This document shows, one piece after another, positions 35,794-46,602 of a DNA stretch of 64,000 nt. Numbering within the stretch: the first letter of the stretch is position 1; each line of letters opens with the position of its first letter. The position numbers were made by a program, and so were the translations under genes. Source of the DNA: Candidatus Methylomicrobium oryzae (GTDB taxonomy: Bacteria > Pseudomonadota > Gammaproteobacteria > Methylococcales > Methylomonadaceae); the NCBI RefSeq assembly GCF_016745425.1, contig NZ_JAERVK010000004.1, positions 62,001 through 126,000 on the forward strand, given 5' to 3'. A model generated the notes under the pieces. It saw only the letters and a program-made list of their open reading frames with translations, was not told where the DNA came from and did no database searches.

Positions 35794-37245
35794 ATGTATA
35801 ACAAGACCATCGCGGAATTGGCCGAAGGGCTCCGCAGCCGGCAGTTCTCAAGCCGCGAATTGACACTGGCCTATTTGGAGAGAATCAGTCAGCATCAGGC
35901 ATTGAACGCCTTCATTACGGCGACCGAAGATCTGGCACTTAAACAGGCCGATGCGGCCGATGCCAAGCTTGCCGCCGGCGATGCGGAACCCTTGACCGGC
36001 ATTCCGATCGCGCACAAGGATATTTTCTGCACCGACGGGATCAGGACCAGCTGCGGCTCGAAAATGCTCGACAACTTCATCGCGCCGTACGATGCGACCG
36101 TCGTCGCCAAGCTGCAAAAGGCCGGCGCGGTGATGCTCGGCAAGCTGAACATGGACGAATTCGCGATGGGTTCGTCGAACGAAACCAGCTTTTACGGCCC
36201 GGTCAAAAACCCGTGGGATCTGAACGCGGTACCGGGCGGCTCGTCCGGCGGTTCGGCCGCGGCGGTCGCGGCCCGGCTCGCGGCGGGCGTGACCGGCACC
36301 GATACCGGCGGCTCGATCCGCCAGCCGGCCGGCTTTTGCGGAATCACCGGGCTGAAGCCGACCTACGGGCGGGTGTCGCGTTACGGGATGATCGCCTATG
36401 CGTCCAGCCTGGACCAGGGTGGACCGATGACGCGGACGGCCGAGGATGCGGCGATTTTGTTGCAATCGATGGCGGGATTCGACGAGAAGGACTCGACCAG
36501 TGTCGACCGGCCGGTTCCCGATTACCGGGCCGGTTTAACACAGCCCCTCGACGGCCTGAAGATTGGTTTGCCGAAGGAATTCTTCGGCGAGGGCCTGTCT
36601 TCGGAAGTCGCCTCGGCGATCGAGGCGGGGCTCGCTGAATACCGCAAGCTGGGCGCGGAAACCGTCGAGGTTTCGATGCCGAACCTAAAGCTGGCGATCC
36701 CGGCCTATTACGTGATCGCGCCGGCCGAATGCTCGGCGAACCTGTCCCGCTTCGACGGCGTGCGCTTCGGCTACCGCTGCGAGGCGCCTGCCGACCTCAC
36801 CGACCTTTACACCCGTTCGCGCGGCGAGGGCTTCGGACGCGAGGTCAAACGGCGGATCCTGATGGGCACCTATGCGCTGTCGGCCGGCTATTACGATGCC
36901 TATTACATCAAGGCGCAAAAAATCCGCCGCCTGATCAGCGACGATTTCAAAAACGCGCTGTCGTCGGTCGATGTTCTGATGGGGCCGGTCGCACCGTCCG
37001 TTGCATTCGGAATCGGCGAAAAAATCGGCAACCCGATCGAAATGTATCTGTCCGATATTTATACGATTGCAGTCAACCTTGCCGGCCTCCCGGCGATGTC
37101 AATTCCGGCAGGGTTTGCTTCCGACAAACCGGTCGGCCTGCAGATCATCGGCAATTATTTCGCCGAAGACCGTTTATTGAATGTCGCACACCAATATCAG
37201 CTTGCAACTCAATGGCATCAACTGACGCCGCCGGGTTTCGAATAG
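35794..37245 (+). CDS. gatA: Asp/Glu-tRNA amidotransferase subunit A
   Basis: A 483-residue amidase-signature enzyme that frees ammonia from glutamine for tRNA-bound Asp or Glu. The Ser-cisSer-Lys triad is visible: Lys in PIAHKDIFC and the serines in [19 protein letters not shown] and [11 protein letters not shown]. Length is normal. AAGGATAAACCGGGA precedes the ATG. gatB follows after 12 bases. Confidence 0.97.
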   Translation: MYNKTIAELAEGLRSRQFSSRELTLAYLERISQHQALNAFITATEDLALKQADAADAKLAAGDAEPLTGIPIAHKDIFCTDGIRTSCGSKMLDNFIAPYDATVVAKLQKAGAVMLGKLNMDEFAMGSSNETSFYGPVKNPWDLNAVPGGSSGGSAAAVAARLAAGVTGTDTGGSIRQPAGFCGITGLKPTYGRVSRYGMIAYASSLDQGGPMTRTAEDAAILLQSMAGFDEKDSTSVDRPVPDYRAGLTQPLDGLKIGLPKEFFGEGLSSEVASAIEAGLAEYRKLGAETVEVSMPNLKLAIPAYYVIAPAECSANLSRFDGVRFGYRCEAPADLTDLYTRSRGEGFGREVKRRILMGTYALSAGYYDAYYIKAQKIRRLISDDFKNALSSVDVLMGPVAPSVAFGIGEKIGNPIEMYLSDIYTIAVNLAGLPAMSIPAGFASDKPVGLQIIGNYFAEDRLLNVAHQYQLATQWHQLTPPGFE

Positions 37246-37257
37246 AGAGATTAAGAA

Positions 37258-38691
37258 ATGGAATGGGAAACCGTCATCGGCCTGGAAATTCACACCCAGC
37301 TTGCCACGAAATCCAAAATTTTTTCCGGCGCGGCAACCGCCTACGGCGCCGAACCGAACACGCAGGCCTGCGCGGTCGACCTCGGCCTGCCCGGCGTCTT
37401 ACCGGTATTGAACCAGGAAGCGGTCAATATGGCGGTCAAATTCGGCCTGGCGATCGAAGCCGAGATCGCGCCTTATTCGGTGTTCGCGCGTAAAAACTAT
37501 TTTTACCCGGACCTGCCGAAAGGCTATCAGATCAGCCAGTTCGAATTGCCGATCGTCGGCAACGGCCATCTGGACATCGAGGTGGACGGCGTAACCAAAC
37601 GGATCGGCATTACCCGCGCGCATCTTGAAGAAGATGCGGGTAAATCGCTGCATGAAGATTTTCACGGTCTGACTGGCATCGACCTGAACCGCGCGGGCAC
37701 GCCGTTGCTCGAAATCGTCTCCGAACCGGACATGCGTTCGGCGAAAGAAGCGGTCGCTTATATGCGTAAGCTGCACGAACTGGTGCGCTACCTTGGCATT
37801 TGCGACGGCAACATGCAGGAAGGTTCGTTCCGTTGCGACGCGAACGTCTCGGTACGCCCGAAAGGCCAGAAAGAATTCGGCACCCGCGCCGAGCTGAAAA
37901 ACATCAACTCGTTCAAATTTGTCGAAAAAGCGATCAACTATGAAGTCGAACGGCAGATCGACCTGATCGAAGCGGGCGGCACCGTCGTGCAGGAAACCCG
38001 CCTTTACGATGCGGCAAAAGACCTGACCCGCTCGATGCGCAGCAAGGAAGAAGCGAACGATTACCGCTACTTCCCCGATCCCGATCTGCTGCCCGTGTAC
38101 ATTTCCGAAGCATTCAAGGCGGAGGTGCTGACAACGATGCCGGAACTGCCGGACGCGAAGAAGCAGCGCTTCAAGGATCAGTTCGGCCTCGACGACGAGA
38201 GTACGACGATTCTGACCTCCTCCCGCGAAACGGCCGATTATTTCGAGGCGCTGCTGGCAGCCTCGGGTTGTGAAGCTCGACTTTGCGCGAACTGGGTCAC
38301 CGGCGAATTATCGGCCGCTCTTAACAAAGCGGGACAAGAAATCGCCGATTCGCCGGTCAGCTACGACCGTCTGGCCGGCCTCTTGAAACGGATCGCCGAC
38401 AATACGATTTCCGGCAAGATCGCGAAACAGGTGTTCGAAGCCATGTGGCAAAGCGAAGCCGAGGCCGACGAAATCATCGAAAAGCAAGGCTTAAAGCAGA
38501 TCACCGACACCGGCGCAATCGAAGCGATCATCGACAAGATCATCGCCGACAATCCGGGCCAAGTCGAACAGTACCGAAGCGGCAAGGACAAAGTGTTCGG
38601 CTTTTTTGTCGGCCAGGTCATGAAAGCGATGCAGGGGAAAGCCAACCCCGAGGAAGTCAACCGCATGTTGAAAGACAAGCTGCATGGCTGA
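37258..38691 (+). CDS. gatB: Asp/Glu-tRNA amidotransferase subunit B
   Basis: A 477-residue GatB. It activates the mischarged aminoacyl group with ATP and binds tRNA through its C-terminal tail. Motifs are [20 protein letters not shown] at the start, [29 protein letters not shown] and [18 protein letters not shown]. The YqeY-like tail domain is complete (ends [11 protein letters not shown]). It is the last gene of the gatCAB set. Confidence 0.97.
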   Translation: MEWETVIGLEIHTQLATKSKIFSGAATAYGAEPNTQACAVDLGLPGVLPVLNQEAVNMAVKFGLAIEAEIAPYSVFARKNYFYPDLPKGYQISQFELPIVGNGHLDIEVDGVTKRIGITRAHLEEDAGKSLHEDFHGLTGIDLNRAGTPLLEIVSEPDMRSAKEAVAYMRKLHELVRYLGICDGNMQEGSFRCDANVSVRPKGQKEFGTRAELKNINSFKFVEKAINYEVERQIDLIEAGGTVVQETRLYDAAKDLTRSMRSKEEANDYRYFPDPDLLPVYISEAFKAEVLTTMPELPDAKKQRFKDQFGLDDESTTILTSSRETADYFEALLAASGCEARLCANWVTGELSAALNKAGQEIADSPVSYDRLAGLLKRIADNTISGKIAKQVFEAMWQSEAEADEIIEKQGLKQITDTGAIEAIIDKIIADNPGQVEQYRSGKDKVFGFFVGQVMKAMQGKANPEEVNRMLKDKLHG

Positions 38692-38782
38692 CCTTTAATT
38701 TTACAAAAAAACGTTGCGGATTAGCAGCATCCGGCATAAAGTTAAGGCAAAATATGCGCAATCCATTTGAGGGGAAACCGCT

Positions 38783-39232
38783 ATGGCGACGACAGTAGAA
38801 CCGGCACGGCCGGAAAGAAGACAGCGTACCACTCAGCTGATCGACGAACTGCAAAACGAAAGACGGGACTTGTGGTCCCTGTATTGCCAGATCGGCGAGC
38901 TGAAGCCGTTTAACGACCTCGAACCGGTCAAAACCAAGCTGATGCGATTTGCGGAAGTGCTGGTCGACTACGTTTCGCTCGGGCATTTCGGATTGTACGA
39001 AAGAATCCTGTCCGGCACCGAACGCCGCGAAAGCCTGATCGCGGTAGCGACCGACATCTATCCGGAATTTTCCGAAGTCACCGAGATGTCGGTTTCTTTC
39101 AACGACAAATACGAAAACGCCGGCGAGGCCTCGGCCTTTGCGAGCTTGGCTGACGATTTGTCCGCGCTGGGCGAATCGCTGGCCAAGCGGTTCGAACTGG
39201 AAGACCGGTTGTGCGGATTAATGCGGCGCTGA
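38783..39232 (+). CDS. rsd: Rsd/AlgQ-type anti-sigma70 regulator
   Basis: A 149-residue Rsd/AlgQ family protein. Rsd binds region 4 of sigma-70 and frees core RNA polymerase for alternative sigma factors in stationary phase. It is all-helical: RRQRTTQLIDELQNERRDLW, then FAEVLVDYVSLGHFGLYERI, the most conserved segment. AlgQ-type proteins have the same length. TTGAGGGGAAA precedes the ATG. It is separated from gatB by 91 bases, may have its own promoter, and ends at a strong palindromic terminator. Confidence 0.88.
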   Translation: MATTVEPARPERRQRTTQLIDELQNERRDLWSLYCQIGELKPFNDLEPVKTKLMRFAEVLVDYVSLGHFGLYERILSGTERRESLIAVATDIYPEFSEVTEMSVSFNDKYENAGEASAFASLADDLSALGESLAKRFELEDRLCGLMRR

Positions 39233-39267
39233 ATTGCCAAGCTTGCTGCTTCGTTTAACGAAGGCCT

Positions 39268-39300
39268 AGACCCGGCAGGTTTTTAAAACCTGCCGGGTCT
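39268..39300. terminator. Bidirectional palindromic terminator after rsd
   Basis: A perfect 16-base palindrome with one central base (AGACCCGGCAGGTTTT, T, then its complement) lies between convergent rsd and the UPF0182 gene. The A/T tracts are inside the stem, with a short T-rich tail after it. A related palindrome lies at 62770-62794. Confidence 0.75.
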
Positions 39301-39388
39301 CTTTATAAAGACCTCATTCTACCGCAAGAGGCCCCGATTTTTCCGGACTCGGCTCCTGCGATGCGTCCGCTATTGGCTTCGCTCCGTC

Positions 39389-42028
39389 TTACTGAGCGGC
39401 AGGTTCCGCGGTGCCTGACCCATTTACTTCCGAGGCTTCTTTTATAAACGTTTGCTTCAGGTGATTGAGCGCCGCCCAAAGGGTTTTTTCCATCACCACT
39501 TCATTACCGATCGAGACGATCACCCTCCGCAATTCCGGTATTTTGACCTTGGTCGACACCAGATAAACCGGCTGCACGTACAACACCGTATTGCCCATCG
39601 GCAAAATCACCATGCGCCCCAATTCGACCCGCGAACCGCCCTGGTTCCACAAGGTAAACTGCGCGGAAATTTCCGGATCCTGGTTGATCAATGCTTCGAC
39701 CTGGGCGGGACCGTTCACCTGCACCTCCTTTCGGAAGCGGTAAACCGTAATGCCCGGCTTGTAACTGTTGCCGCAGGTTTCCTTGTCCAGAATACTGGCG
39801 ACACCGATCATGCTCAGATTGTCTCGATTGATCGGGGTCATCGGGTTGATCATCACGAATTCTTCCTTGTCGTTGCAATTCCCGAAATCCATGGTCTGAT
39901 AATACGGCCTAACCTCCTCGCCGCGCACACTCGCGAACTGCCAGGTTTCCGCCTGCTCGTAAAACAGCTCCGGCCGTGTTTGATGATATCTTGCAAACAC
40001 CTTCATCTGCATGTAATAAAGCTCGCGCGGATAACGCAAGTGCCTCTGCAGTTCTACCGGCATCTCCTCCATGTTTTTAAACAGACTCGGATAGGCCCGC
40101 GCATAGGCATTGATCAATACATCGGAAGGATCGGCAATATAATAGTCGACCGCGCCGTCATAGGCATCCACGACGATCTTGACTGAATTACGGATGTAAT
40201 TAAAAGATTGGTCACCTTTGAGATATTCATCCGCGGCCGGCTTCGAAGCCGGATACCAGTTCGACAGGGTGTAGGCGTCCTGAATCCAGTAGAGGCGGTC
40301 CTTGGCCACAACCAGATACGGATCCTTGTCCAAATGTAGAAAAGGCGTAATCGACTTGATCCGCTCGGTAATATTCCGGCGGATTAACATTTTGCTCTTG
40401 TCGGTGATCGATATCGAAAAGAAAATCTTTTCATCTTTGAAATAAAACGCGAACAGCGCCTTTCGGAACCAGGACGGAATCGGAATCCCCCCTTCGCCTG
40501 CATACTGGCGTTCGATGCTGGGATCGGCGGGCTCAAGCCCGACCACGTTGAGCGTGTTCGGCACGACGGCATAATCGTAACTTCCCTCGCCGTAATAGAT
40601 GTCCGGATTTTTGGTGGTCAATCCGACCGGCGAGTACAGATTCAGGTCGCGCAAATACCAGACCAGGGGAATATCGGCATCCTGGGCGGCCGGCGACGCA
40701 ACCGCACCGGTTCCATGCGTATAGCGCAAATGCATATTCTCCCAAGCGTGCGCGGATTCAGGCAGTTTGCCGATGTTCACTTCGCGGGCCGCCAGATTCA
40801 CTTGGCGGGTATGACCCAACAAAAAATAACGGTCTTCGTCGACCGAGAAAAAGGCGTAATAGGGCCGGATCTCCTGCAGCTGCTGATAGCTGTCGATTAA
40901 ATATTCCCGATCCCAAACCGGAATGTTCTCGAAACGCTTTTGCGTGCTCCAGGTCGCAATGTCTTCGGCCGCATTCAAATTAATACTCTGATCGATAATA
41001 TTGATGTTTCTCAGGTCATACGCGTTCAGCGTCGCGTCGATATTATGCTGCATGAACGGTTTTTCGGCCTTGACCGGATTCGGATTGACGATGTATTTCT
41101 GAATCGCCGCGGGAATGGAGTCGACGTTCGGCAAAAACCAGACGAACAGAAACGCGGCCGACGAAATGAAAAACGGCCCTTTAACGCGGTGTTCCTTCGA
41201 GAAAATGAACAGCAGACCGGTTATCGCGACCGCCACAAAAGTGAAGATACCGAGCCAGATCAGCGGCAACTTGTAATTGATTTCGACGAATCCCGGTCCG
41301 AAGAAAATCGGCTCGTGCGAATGGTTGTAAAGCAGCGCAAACCGATCCAGCATAAAACCCCAGACCACGAACAGCACGACGAAGCCGAGCAGCACGGTCA
41401 AATGAATTTTTGCGCCGATGTGATATTCCTTGTTCTGGTTGGGGATGAAGATATGCTCCAGCCAATACAAAATGCCGACTGCGATAAAAATGACGATCGC
41501 GGTCGTCAACAATTCTTTTTGAATCAGCAGATAAATCGGGTAAGACAACAAGTAGAAACTGATGTCGTTACCGTAAACGGTATCGGTGACGCCCGACGGC
41601 TGGCCGAAAAAGTACAGTAATGCCGACTCCCATTGCCGATAAAACGGAATCGCGATAAAGACGGCCAAAATCAGCGAAATGGGCGTATAGACCTTGACCG
41701 AACCGCTCATGAAGATATCGGCAAAGCGCTGGAAACGGCGGCGTTTGTCCAGGTCGGCCAGAATTTCGTCGGGCGGATTCAAGCCCAGATAGCGAGAGGC
41801 AACCCAGAAATGGAAGAAGAAAATCAGGAAAAAAGCCAGCGTGACGCCGCCCGACAGGAAAAACCGGTAAAGCAGCCTGAGCCAGAAGTACGGCTCCTGC
41901 TTCAGCGACTGAAACCACCACAAATCAACGAATAGGTCGAGGAAAATGAAATAGAAGGCAACATAGATAATGACCGCGATTCCCAGGATCGCTCCGATCA
42001 GCGCGGGTAAGAACTTCAGATTCCGCAT
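39389..42028 (-). CDS. UPF0182 family large membrane protein
   Basis: An 879-residue protein of the UPF0182 (COG1615) family. The first 330 residues hold about seven membrane helices (GAILGIAVIIYVAFYFIFLD, WLRLLYRFFLSGGVTLAFFL, later VLLGFVVLFVVWGFMLD). The remaining 550 residues form a large domain, probably outside the inner membrane, with the conserved stretches NINIIDQSINLNAAEDIATW, VVGLEPADPSIERQYAGEGG and RYPRELYYMQM. Function is unknown. The frame is open to 42127, but GAGGATAGT precedes the ATG at 42028, where homology starts. It is transcribed alone, convergent with rsd. The family is commonest in actinobacteria and cyanobacteria, so its presence here is of interest. Confidence 0.9.
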   Translation of the reverse strand: MRNLKFLPALIGAILGIAVIIYVAFYFIFLDLFVDLWWFQSLKQEPYFWLRLLYRFFLSGGVTLAFFLIFFFHFWVASRYLGLNPPDEILADLDKRRRFQRFADIFMSGSVKVYTPISLILAVFIAIPFYRQWESALLYFFGQPSGVTDTVYGNDISFYLLSYPIYLLIQKELLTTAIVIFIAVGILYWLEHIFIPNQNKEYHIGAKIHLTVLLGFVVLFVVWGFMLDRFALLYNHSHEPIFFGPGFVEINYKLPLIWLGIFTFVAVAITGLLFIFSKEHRVKGPFFISSAAFLFVWFLPNVDSIPAAIQKYIVNPNPVKAEKPFMQHNIDATLNAYDLRNINIIDQSINLNAAEDIATWSTQKRFENIPVWDREYLIDSYQQLQEIRPYYAFFSVDEDRYFLLGHTRQVNLAAREVNIGKLPESAHAWENMHLRYTHGTGAVASPAAQDADIPLVWYLRDLNLYSPVGLTTKNPDIYYGEGSYDYAVVPNTLNVVGLEPADPSIERQYAGEGGIPIPSWFRKALFAFYFKDEKIFFSISITDKSKMLIRRNITERIKSITPFLHLDKDPYLVVAKDRLYWIQDAYTLSNWYPASKPAADEYLKGDQSFNYIRNSVKIVVDAYDGAVDYYIADPSDVLINAYARAYPSLFKNMEEMPVELQRHLRYPRELYYMQMKVFARYHQTRPELFYEQAETWQFASVRGEEVRPYYQTMDFGNCNDKEEFVMINPMTPINRDNLSMIGVASILDKETCGNSYKPGITVYRFRKEVQVNGPAQVEALINQDPEISAQFTLWNQGGSRVELGRMVILPMGNTVLYVQPVYLVSTKVKIPELRRVIVSIGNEVVMEKTLWAALNHLKQTFIKEASEVNGSGTAEPAAQ

Positions 42029-42603
42029 ACTATCCTCATGTTTTAAATTGGTATATGACTTAATACTGCTGTACGAGCCCGGAAGACTGTAGCCGGCGTA
42101 ATACCGATCCGGGCCGTATTTTAACATCCAACTACCGGACCGCCGCCGCTTTTATCTCGGCGTTACCGGGCACTTTCGCTTAATATCGGCATTCTCCCCG
42201 TACTATTGCGTACATTCTCCAATATTGCAAATGCTCCGGCGCAAAATCGCAAAAGGGGTTCGAATTCACGTCCGCCGGCCCGGAATGGCCGAAAACGGAA
42301 AGCCGGGCAGTACGTACTTGATGTTTTTATATATTTTTATAAAGAATTTAGGTTAAAATAGCCGGCTATCGAAACTGGGCGCGTGCCGGTCCGGCCTTTG
42401 CCGAGGCCTGCGCTCGACGTGATTCCACCCTCCAGACTTCGATGCGTTCCGTCCAACCCTTGGTTACCCTGACTGCGGTCTACGGCATCAGGCAGCAGGT
42501 CGTATTTTGCGCCGTTCAAAGCTCCGGTCGAATTTGCTTGAGTGAATACTCGCGGGACGGTTATTGCAAAAAGATTTTTATGCCCAACATTTAGAGTAAC
42601 AAC
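42029..42603. other. Divergent gap upstream of fusA2
   Basis: 575 bases between the UPF0182 gene and the EF-G gene. An AT-rich patch (42318-42360) could hold a promoter, but box spacing is poor and I do not call one. A minus-strand frame (42337-42519) has no homology. No tRNA or riboswitch fold was seen. Confidence 0.5.
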
Positions 42604-44688
42604 ATGACTGATTTAAGCCTTTACAGAAACATCGGCATATTCGCGCACGTGGATGCCGGCAAAACTACCACGACCGAGCGTATTCTGAAGCTCACCGGCA
42701 AGATCCACAAGATCGGCGAGGTGCACGACGGCGCAGCAACCACCGACTTCATGGTGCAGGAACAGGAACGCGGCATCACGATTCAGTCGGCGGCCACCAC
42801 CTGTTTCTGGAAAAATCACCGCTTCAACATCATCGACACTCCGGGCCACGTCGATTTTACGATCGAAGTATACCGCTCGCTGAAAGTGTTGGACGGCGGC
42901 ATCGGCGTGTTCTGCGGCTCCGGCGGCGTGGAACCTCAATCCGAAACCAACTGGCGCTATGCGAACGACTCTAAAGTCTCGCGCCTGATCTACGTCAACA
43001 AACTCGACCGTCTGGGTGCGGATTTTTTCCGCGTAATCAAGCAAGTCGAAGACGTCCTGGGCGCAACACCGGTCGTGATGACGCTGCCGATCGGCCGCGA
43101 AGATCAATTTTCCGGCGTCATCGATTTATTGACCCGTAAAGCGTGGATCTGGGACGACTCCGGGGATCCGATGAAATATCAAATCACCGACATCCCTGCC
43201 GATATGGCGGACGAAGCCGAAAAATGGCGCGAAAAACTGATCGATCAAGTCGCCGATCAGTACGACGACGTAATGGAAAAATACCTGGAAGGCGAAGAGC
43301 CCGATGTCGAAACCATCAAGCGCTGCATCCGCAAAGGCACCATCAACATGGACTTTTTCCCGACCTTTTGCGGATCTTCTTTCAAAAACAAGGGTGTACA
43401 GCTCGTTTTGGACGGCGTCGTCGATTACCTTCCGAATCCGACCGAAGTCAAGCCGCAACCCGAAACCGACATCGAAGGCAATCCGACCGGCGAATTTGCC
43501 GCCGTCGATCCGGAGCGCCCACTGCGCGCCTTGGTATTCAAGATCATGGACGACCGTTTCGGCGCCCTGAACTTTATCCGCATTTATTCGGGCCGCCTGA
43601 AGAAAGGCGACACCTTGTTGAATACCTACACCGGCAAGACCGAACGGGTTGGACGTATGGTGGAAATGCACGCCGACGACCGCTCCGAAATCGAAACCGC
43701 CCAAGCGGGCGACATCGTCGCCCTGATCGGCCTGAAAAACGTACAGACCGGACATACCTTGTGCGATCCGAATAAGCCAGCGACGCTTGAGCCGATGGTT
43801 TTCCCTGATCCGGTCATTTCGGTTGCAGTGACGCCAAAAGATAAAGGCTCGAACGAAAAAATGGGCATCGCGCTGGGCAAAATGGTTGCGGAAGACCCGT
43901 CTTTCCACGTTTCGACCGACGAAGAAAGCGGCGAAACGATTCTGAAGGGCATGGGCGAATTGCACCTCGACATCAAGGTCGACATTTTGAAACGGACCCA
44001 CGGCGTCGAAGTAACCGTCGGCAAGCCGCAGGTGGCATACCGCGAAACGATCACCCGCCGCATCGAAGACGAATATACCCACAAGAAGCAATCGGGCGGT
44101 TCCGGCCAATACGCGAAGATCAACTATGCAATCGAGCCGGGCGAGCCGGGCAGCGGTTTCGCCTTCGAATCGGCGGTGACCGGCGGTAACGTACCGCGCG
44201 AATACTGGCCGGCGGTCGAAAAAGGCTTCAAGAGCATGCTCGATCAGGGCACTCTGGCCGGCTATCCGTGCCTGGACTTCAAAGTCACCCTGCTCGACGG
44301 CGGCTTCCACGCAGTTGACTCCTCGTCGATCGCGTTCGAAATCGCCGCGAAAGCCGCATTCCGTCAATCGATTCCGAAGGCGGCGCCGCAATTGATCGAA
44401 CCGATCATGAAAGTGGACGTGTTCACGCCATCCGACAACGTCGGCGATGTGATCGGCGACTTGAACCGCCGCCGCGGTATGATCAAATCGCAGGATCCGG
44501 GCGTTACCGGCGTCCGCGTAAAAGCGGACGTGCCGCTGAGCGAAATGTTCGGCTATATCGGCGACCTGCGCACGATGACTTCAGGCCGCGGCCAGTTCTC
44601 CATGGAATTCTCGCACTATCTGCCATGCCCGAAAAACGTGGCGGACGAAGTGATCAAGGAAGCCCTGGAGCGCAAGAAAGCGAAATAA
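42604..44688 (+). CDS. fusA2: Elongation factor G paralogue (EF-G 2 type)
   Basis: A 694-residue translational GTPase with all EF-G domains. G1 is [15 protein letters not shown]3 is DTPGHVDF, G4 is NKLD. Domain IV has the loop in [19 protein letters not shown]. Features such as HVDAGKT (classical EF-G has HIDAGKT), [20 protein letters not shown] and [20 protein letters not shown] point to the second EF-G subfamily known from Pseudomonas, Vibrio and Shewanella. It stands alone, not in the str operon with rpsL, rpsG and tuf, which supports a paralogue. Its role (translocation under special conditions or ribosome recycling) is not settled. Confidence 0.9.
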   Translation: MTDLSLYRNIGIFAHVDAGKTTTTERILKLTGKIHKIGEVHDGAATTDFMVQEQERGITIQSAATTCFWKNHRFNIIDTPGHVDFTIEVYRSLKVLDGGIGVFCGSGGVEPQSETNWRYANDSKVSRLIYVNKLDRLGADFFRVIKQVEDVLGATPVVMTLPIGREDQFSGVIDLLTRKAWIWDDSGDPMKYQITDIPADMADEAEKWREKLIDQVADQYDDVMEKYLEGEEPDVETIKRCIRKGTINMDFFPTFCGSSFKNKGVQLVLDGVVDYLPNPTEVKPQPETDIEGNPTGEFAAVDPERPLRALVFKIMDDRFGALNFIRIYSGRLKKGDTLLNTYTGKTERVGRMVEMHADDRSEIETAQAGDIVALIGLKNVQTGHTLCDPNKPATLEPMVFPDPVISVAVTPKDKGSNEKMGIALGKMVAEDPSFHVSTDEESGETILKGMGELHLDIKVDILKRTHGVEVTVGKPQVAYRETITRRIEDEYTHKKQSGGSGQYAKINYAIEPGEPGSGFAFESAVTGGNVPREYWPAVEKGFKSMLDQGTLAGYPCLDFKVTLLDGGFHAVDSSSIAFEIAAKAAFRQSIPKAAPQLIEPIMKVDVFTPSDNVGDVIGDLNRRRGMIKSQDPGVTGVRVKADVPLSEMFGYIGDLRTMTSGRGQFSMEFSHYLPCPKNVADEVIKEALERKKAK

Positions 44689-44710
44689 TCCGCTATTGAC
44701 GGGATTATGA

Positions 44711-44745
44711 AAAAGGCCGGCCAGCATTGCTGACCGGCCTTTTTT
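44711..44745 (+). terminator. Rho-independent terminator of fusA2
   Basis: AAAAGGCCGGCCAGC, loop ATT, GCTGACCGGCC and a run of six T. The stem has one internal mismatch. It starts 23 bases after the fusA2 stop, and the A run on the left makes it usable from both sides. Confidence 0.9.
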
Positions 44746-44818
44746 GTACCCGCCTCCTTATCAAAAAGAAGTCTCGAAGCGAATAACCCAACCTCGCCTT
44801 TCGGGCACTCCCCTGACC

Positions 44819-45568
44819 TTAACGGGACCAATAACTCTCATTCCATTCAAGTATTTGAATCCCACTCCAGCCTGAGCCGCGCTTCGCCATTTTGCCGATC
44901 AACTCCGGATGCTGGTGCAAAGACAATACCTCGCTGACATAATGCCGGGTTTCCGCGTAAGGCGGAATATCGTAATGATTCCGCATCACCGCATTTTCGC
45001 CGGCATTATAGGCCGCGACCGCAAGACGCAAATCGGAGTTGAAAAGATTCAGCAGATGCTTCAGATAGCGTGTACCGCCTTCGATGTTCTGTACAGGATC
45101 GTAGCGGTCGACCACTCCGAACCTTGCGGCGGTCCCTGGCATCAATTGCATCAAGCCCACCGCGTCGGCCGAGGAAACCGCCGATGGGTTATAGGCGGAT
45201 TCTGCCTGAATCACCGCATGCAAAAGCTTCGGGTCGACATGATGCTTATCGGCCGCTTTCGCGATCAAAGGTTCGAATTCCTTTTTGTTCTTATTGTTCG
45301 CTATGCGCCCGTTCCTTACGGGAACAGGATCGGCCATTCGGAATCTGGCCTTCGGCCTTTCTTTCCGAATCAATTTCGGCCGATATGCCCGAGCACTAAG
45401 GTTGACAGCACCATTGCCCGGCATGTTTTCCGACCGAATTTCCGAATAGCCGTTTTGATCCGAGTGAAACTCCTGCCCATCGATATTGATCGTGAGGTCC
45501 GCCAAAGCGGCCGAACAGAAAACGAACAGGCTCGCCACAATAGGGATTTTTATCAGTTTTTTTCGCAT
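44819..45568 (-). CDS. Lytic transglycosylase (Slt-type)
   Basis: A 249-residue exported protein. The signal peptide is MRKKLIKIPIVASLFVFCSA. After a polar N-terminal part comes an Slt domain with the catalytic Glu in HAVIQAESAYNPSAVSS, then AVGLMQLMPGTAARFGV and LAVAAYNAGENAV. The C-terminal 40 residues (ELIGKMAKRGSGWSGIQILE) extend past the domain. I chose the ATG at 45568 because the signal peptide starts there; the frame is open to 45628. It is a close paralogue of the gene at 18992-19600 (HVDPKLLHAVIQ against QVDPKLVHAVIQ), but its N-terminus is different. Confidence 0.9.
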   Translation of the reverse strand: MRKKLIKIPIVASLFVFCSAALADLTINIDGQEFHSDQNGYSEIRSENMPGNGAVNLSARAYRPKLIRKERPKARFRMADPVPVRNGRIANNKNKKEFEPLIAKAADKHHVDPKLLHAVIQAESAYNPSAVSSADAVGLMQLMPGTAARFGVVDRYDPVQNIEGGTRYLKHLLNLFNSDLRLAVAAYNAGENAVMRNHYDIPPYAETRHYVSEVLSLHQHPELIGKMAKRGSGWSGIQILEWNESYWSR

Positions 45569-45843
45569 ACCGCTCCAATTCGCTCCTTTCTGGCCGAAAG
45601 AAACACGAGTTCTTACGTAGAGTTTCAATTAGAGCAAATTCTGAACGGATAAACAACGAACAAGCTACCCGACGAGCGGCCGTGCAGCCGCATCGGGAGT
45701 TTTGGGCTCCGCGTATGCATTCAAGCCGATGCGACGAAATGTCCTCTCTGCAAATATCGGCCAAACGGTATAATCCTTAAAAGCCGGCTTGACTTTTCTC
45801 GTTTTGATGGTGTGATCGGCAAGCCGGCTGGATGGAGGTATAT

Positions 45844-46377
45844 ATGAAACAAGACTATCATTACTTACAAGCATCGTCCGATAATCCCGTGAAGGCGATT
45901 GTGCAGGGGATCGACCGCGATGTCGAACACGGCGAAGATCTCTTGATGCTAGGGCTCGGGATCGTGATGCTGTCCTCGACGTTTGCCCCGGTTGCGCCGC
46001 CGGTCGTGCTGTTGCCGCTGGTCGCCCTGACCTTTGCGATTAGCGTGACCCTGGCGCACCGGAATTACCGGAAAATGGAGCGCAAACTGTTCGCCTCGAT
46101 GTCCCGCTTAAGCAATCAGGACATTGCCTTGCTCCGCCCGATCGCGGCAGTTTTTGCCGAAGTTCCCGCAGACTCCCTGGCCGAGTCGTTCAATCCGGCC
46201 AAAAACCTCAAGAGGACACTGAAAAGCGCACTCGGCGGCATATTGATCAATCCGCTCTGGATGCCGATTTTCTACATGATGGGCCTTCAGATCAATGCGG
46301 AGAAACGCTTGAGCTCATTGAATCGAGCGATCATCGGAGTCGAGCAAAAGATCAATTCCCCTTCCGCCTGGGTTTGA
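45844..46377 (+). CDS. Uncharacterised membrane protein
   Basis: A 177-residue protein I do not recognise. A hydrophobic hairpin lies at about residues 34-65 (LLMLGLGIVMLSSTFAPVAP, then VVLLPLVALTFAISVTLA), followed by a basic region (HRNYRKMERKLF) and a helical C-terminus with a weakly hydrophobic segment (GGILINPLWMPIFYMMGL). The very good site GGAGG lies seven bases before the ATG at 45844. No neighbour shares its direction. A membrane-associated structural or regulatory protein is possible. Confidence 0.8.
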   Translation: MKQDYHYLQASSDNPVKAIVQGIDRDVEHGEDLLMLGLGIVMLSSTFAPVAPPVVLLPLVALTFAISVTLAHRNYRKMERKLFASMSRLSNQDIALLRPIAAVFAEVPADSLAESFNPAKNLKRTLKSALGGILINPLWMPIFYMMGLQINAEKRLSSLNRAIIGVEQKINSPSAWV

Positions 46378-46602
46378 GCGAGGACCGGTTACCCGGCCCT
46401 CAGACTTCTGCCAACAAATGCCGTTAGGATGGAATAATTTGTAATTTTTGCCGCTATTAGCAGCCGCATGTAAAGAACCGCCTGACCGCCTTGAAGGCTG
46501 AAGCGAGCCAAACACCGGAGCACTGTCGGCCGGATTTGCCGGACATAACCGATCGAAGAGAGTCGATCCGACCCGGACCTCCGAATCAGCTATGGAATCG
46601 GA

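Noticed and set aside
42241-42260. GGGGTTCGAATTC considered as a tRNA T-loop
   Set aside because: No acceptor, D or anticodon stems can be drawn around it.
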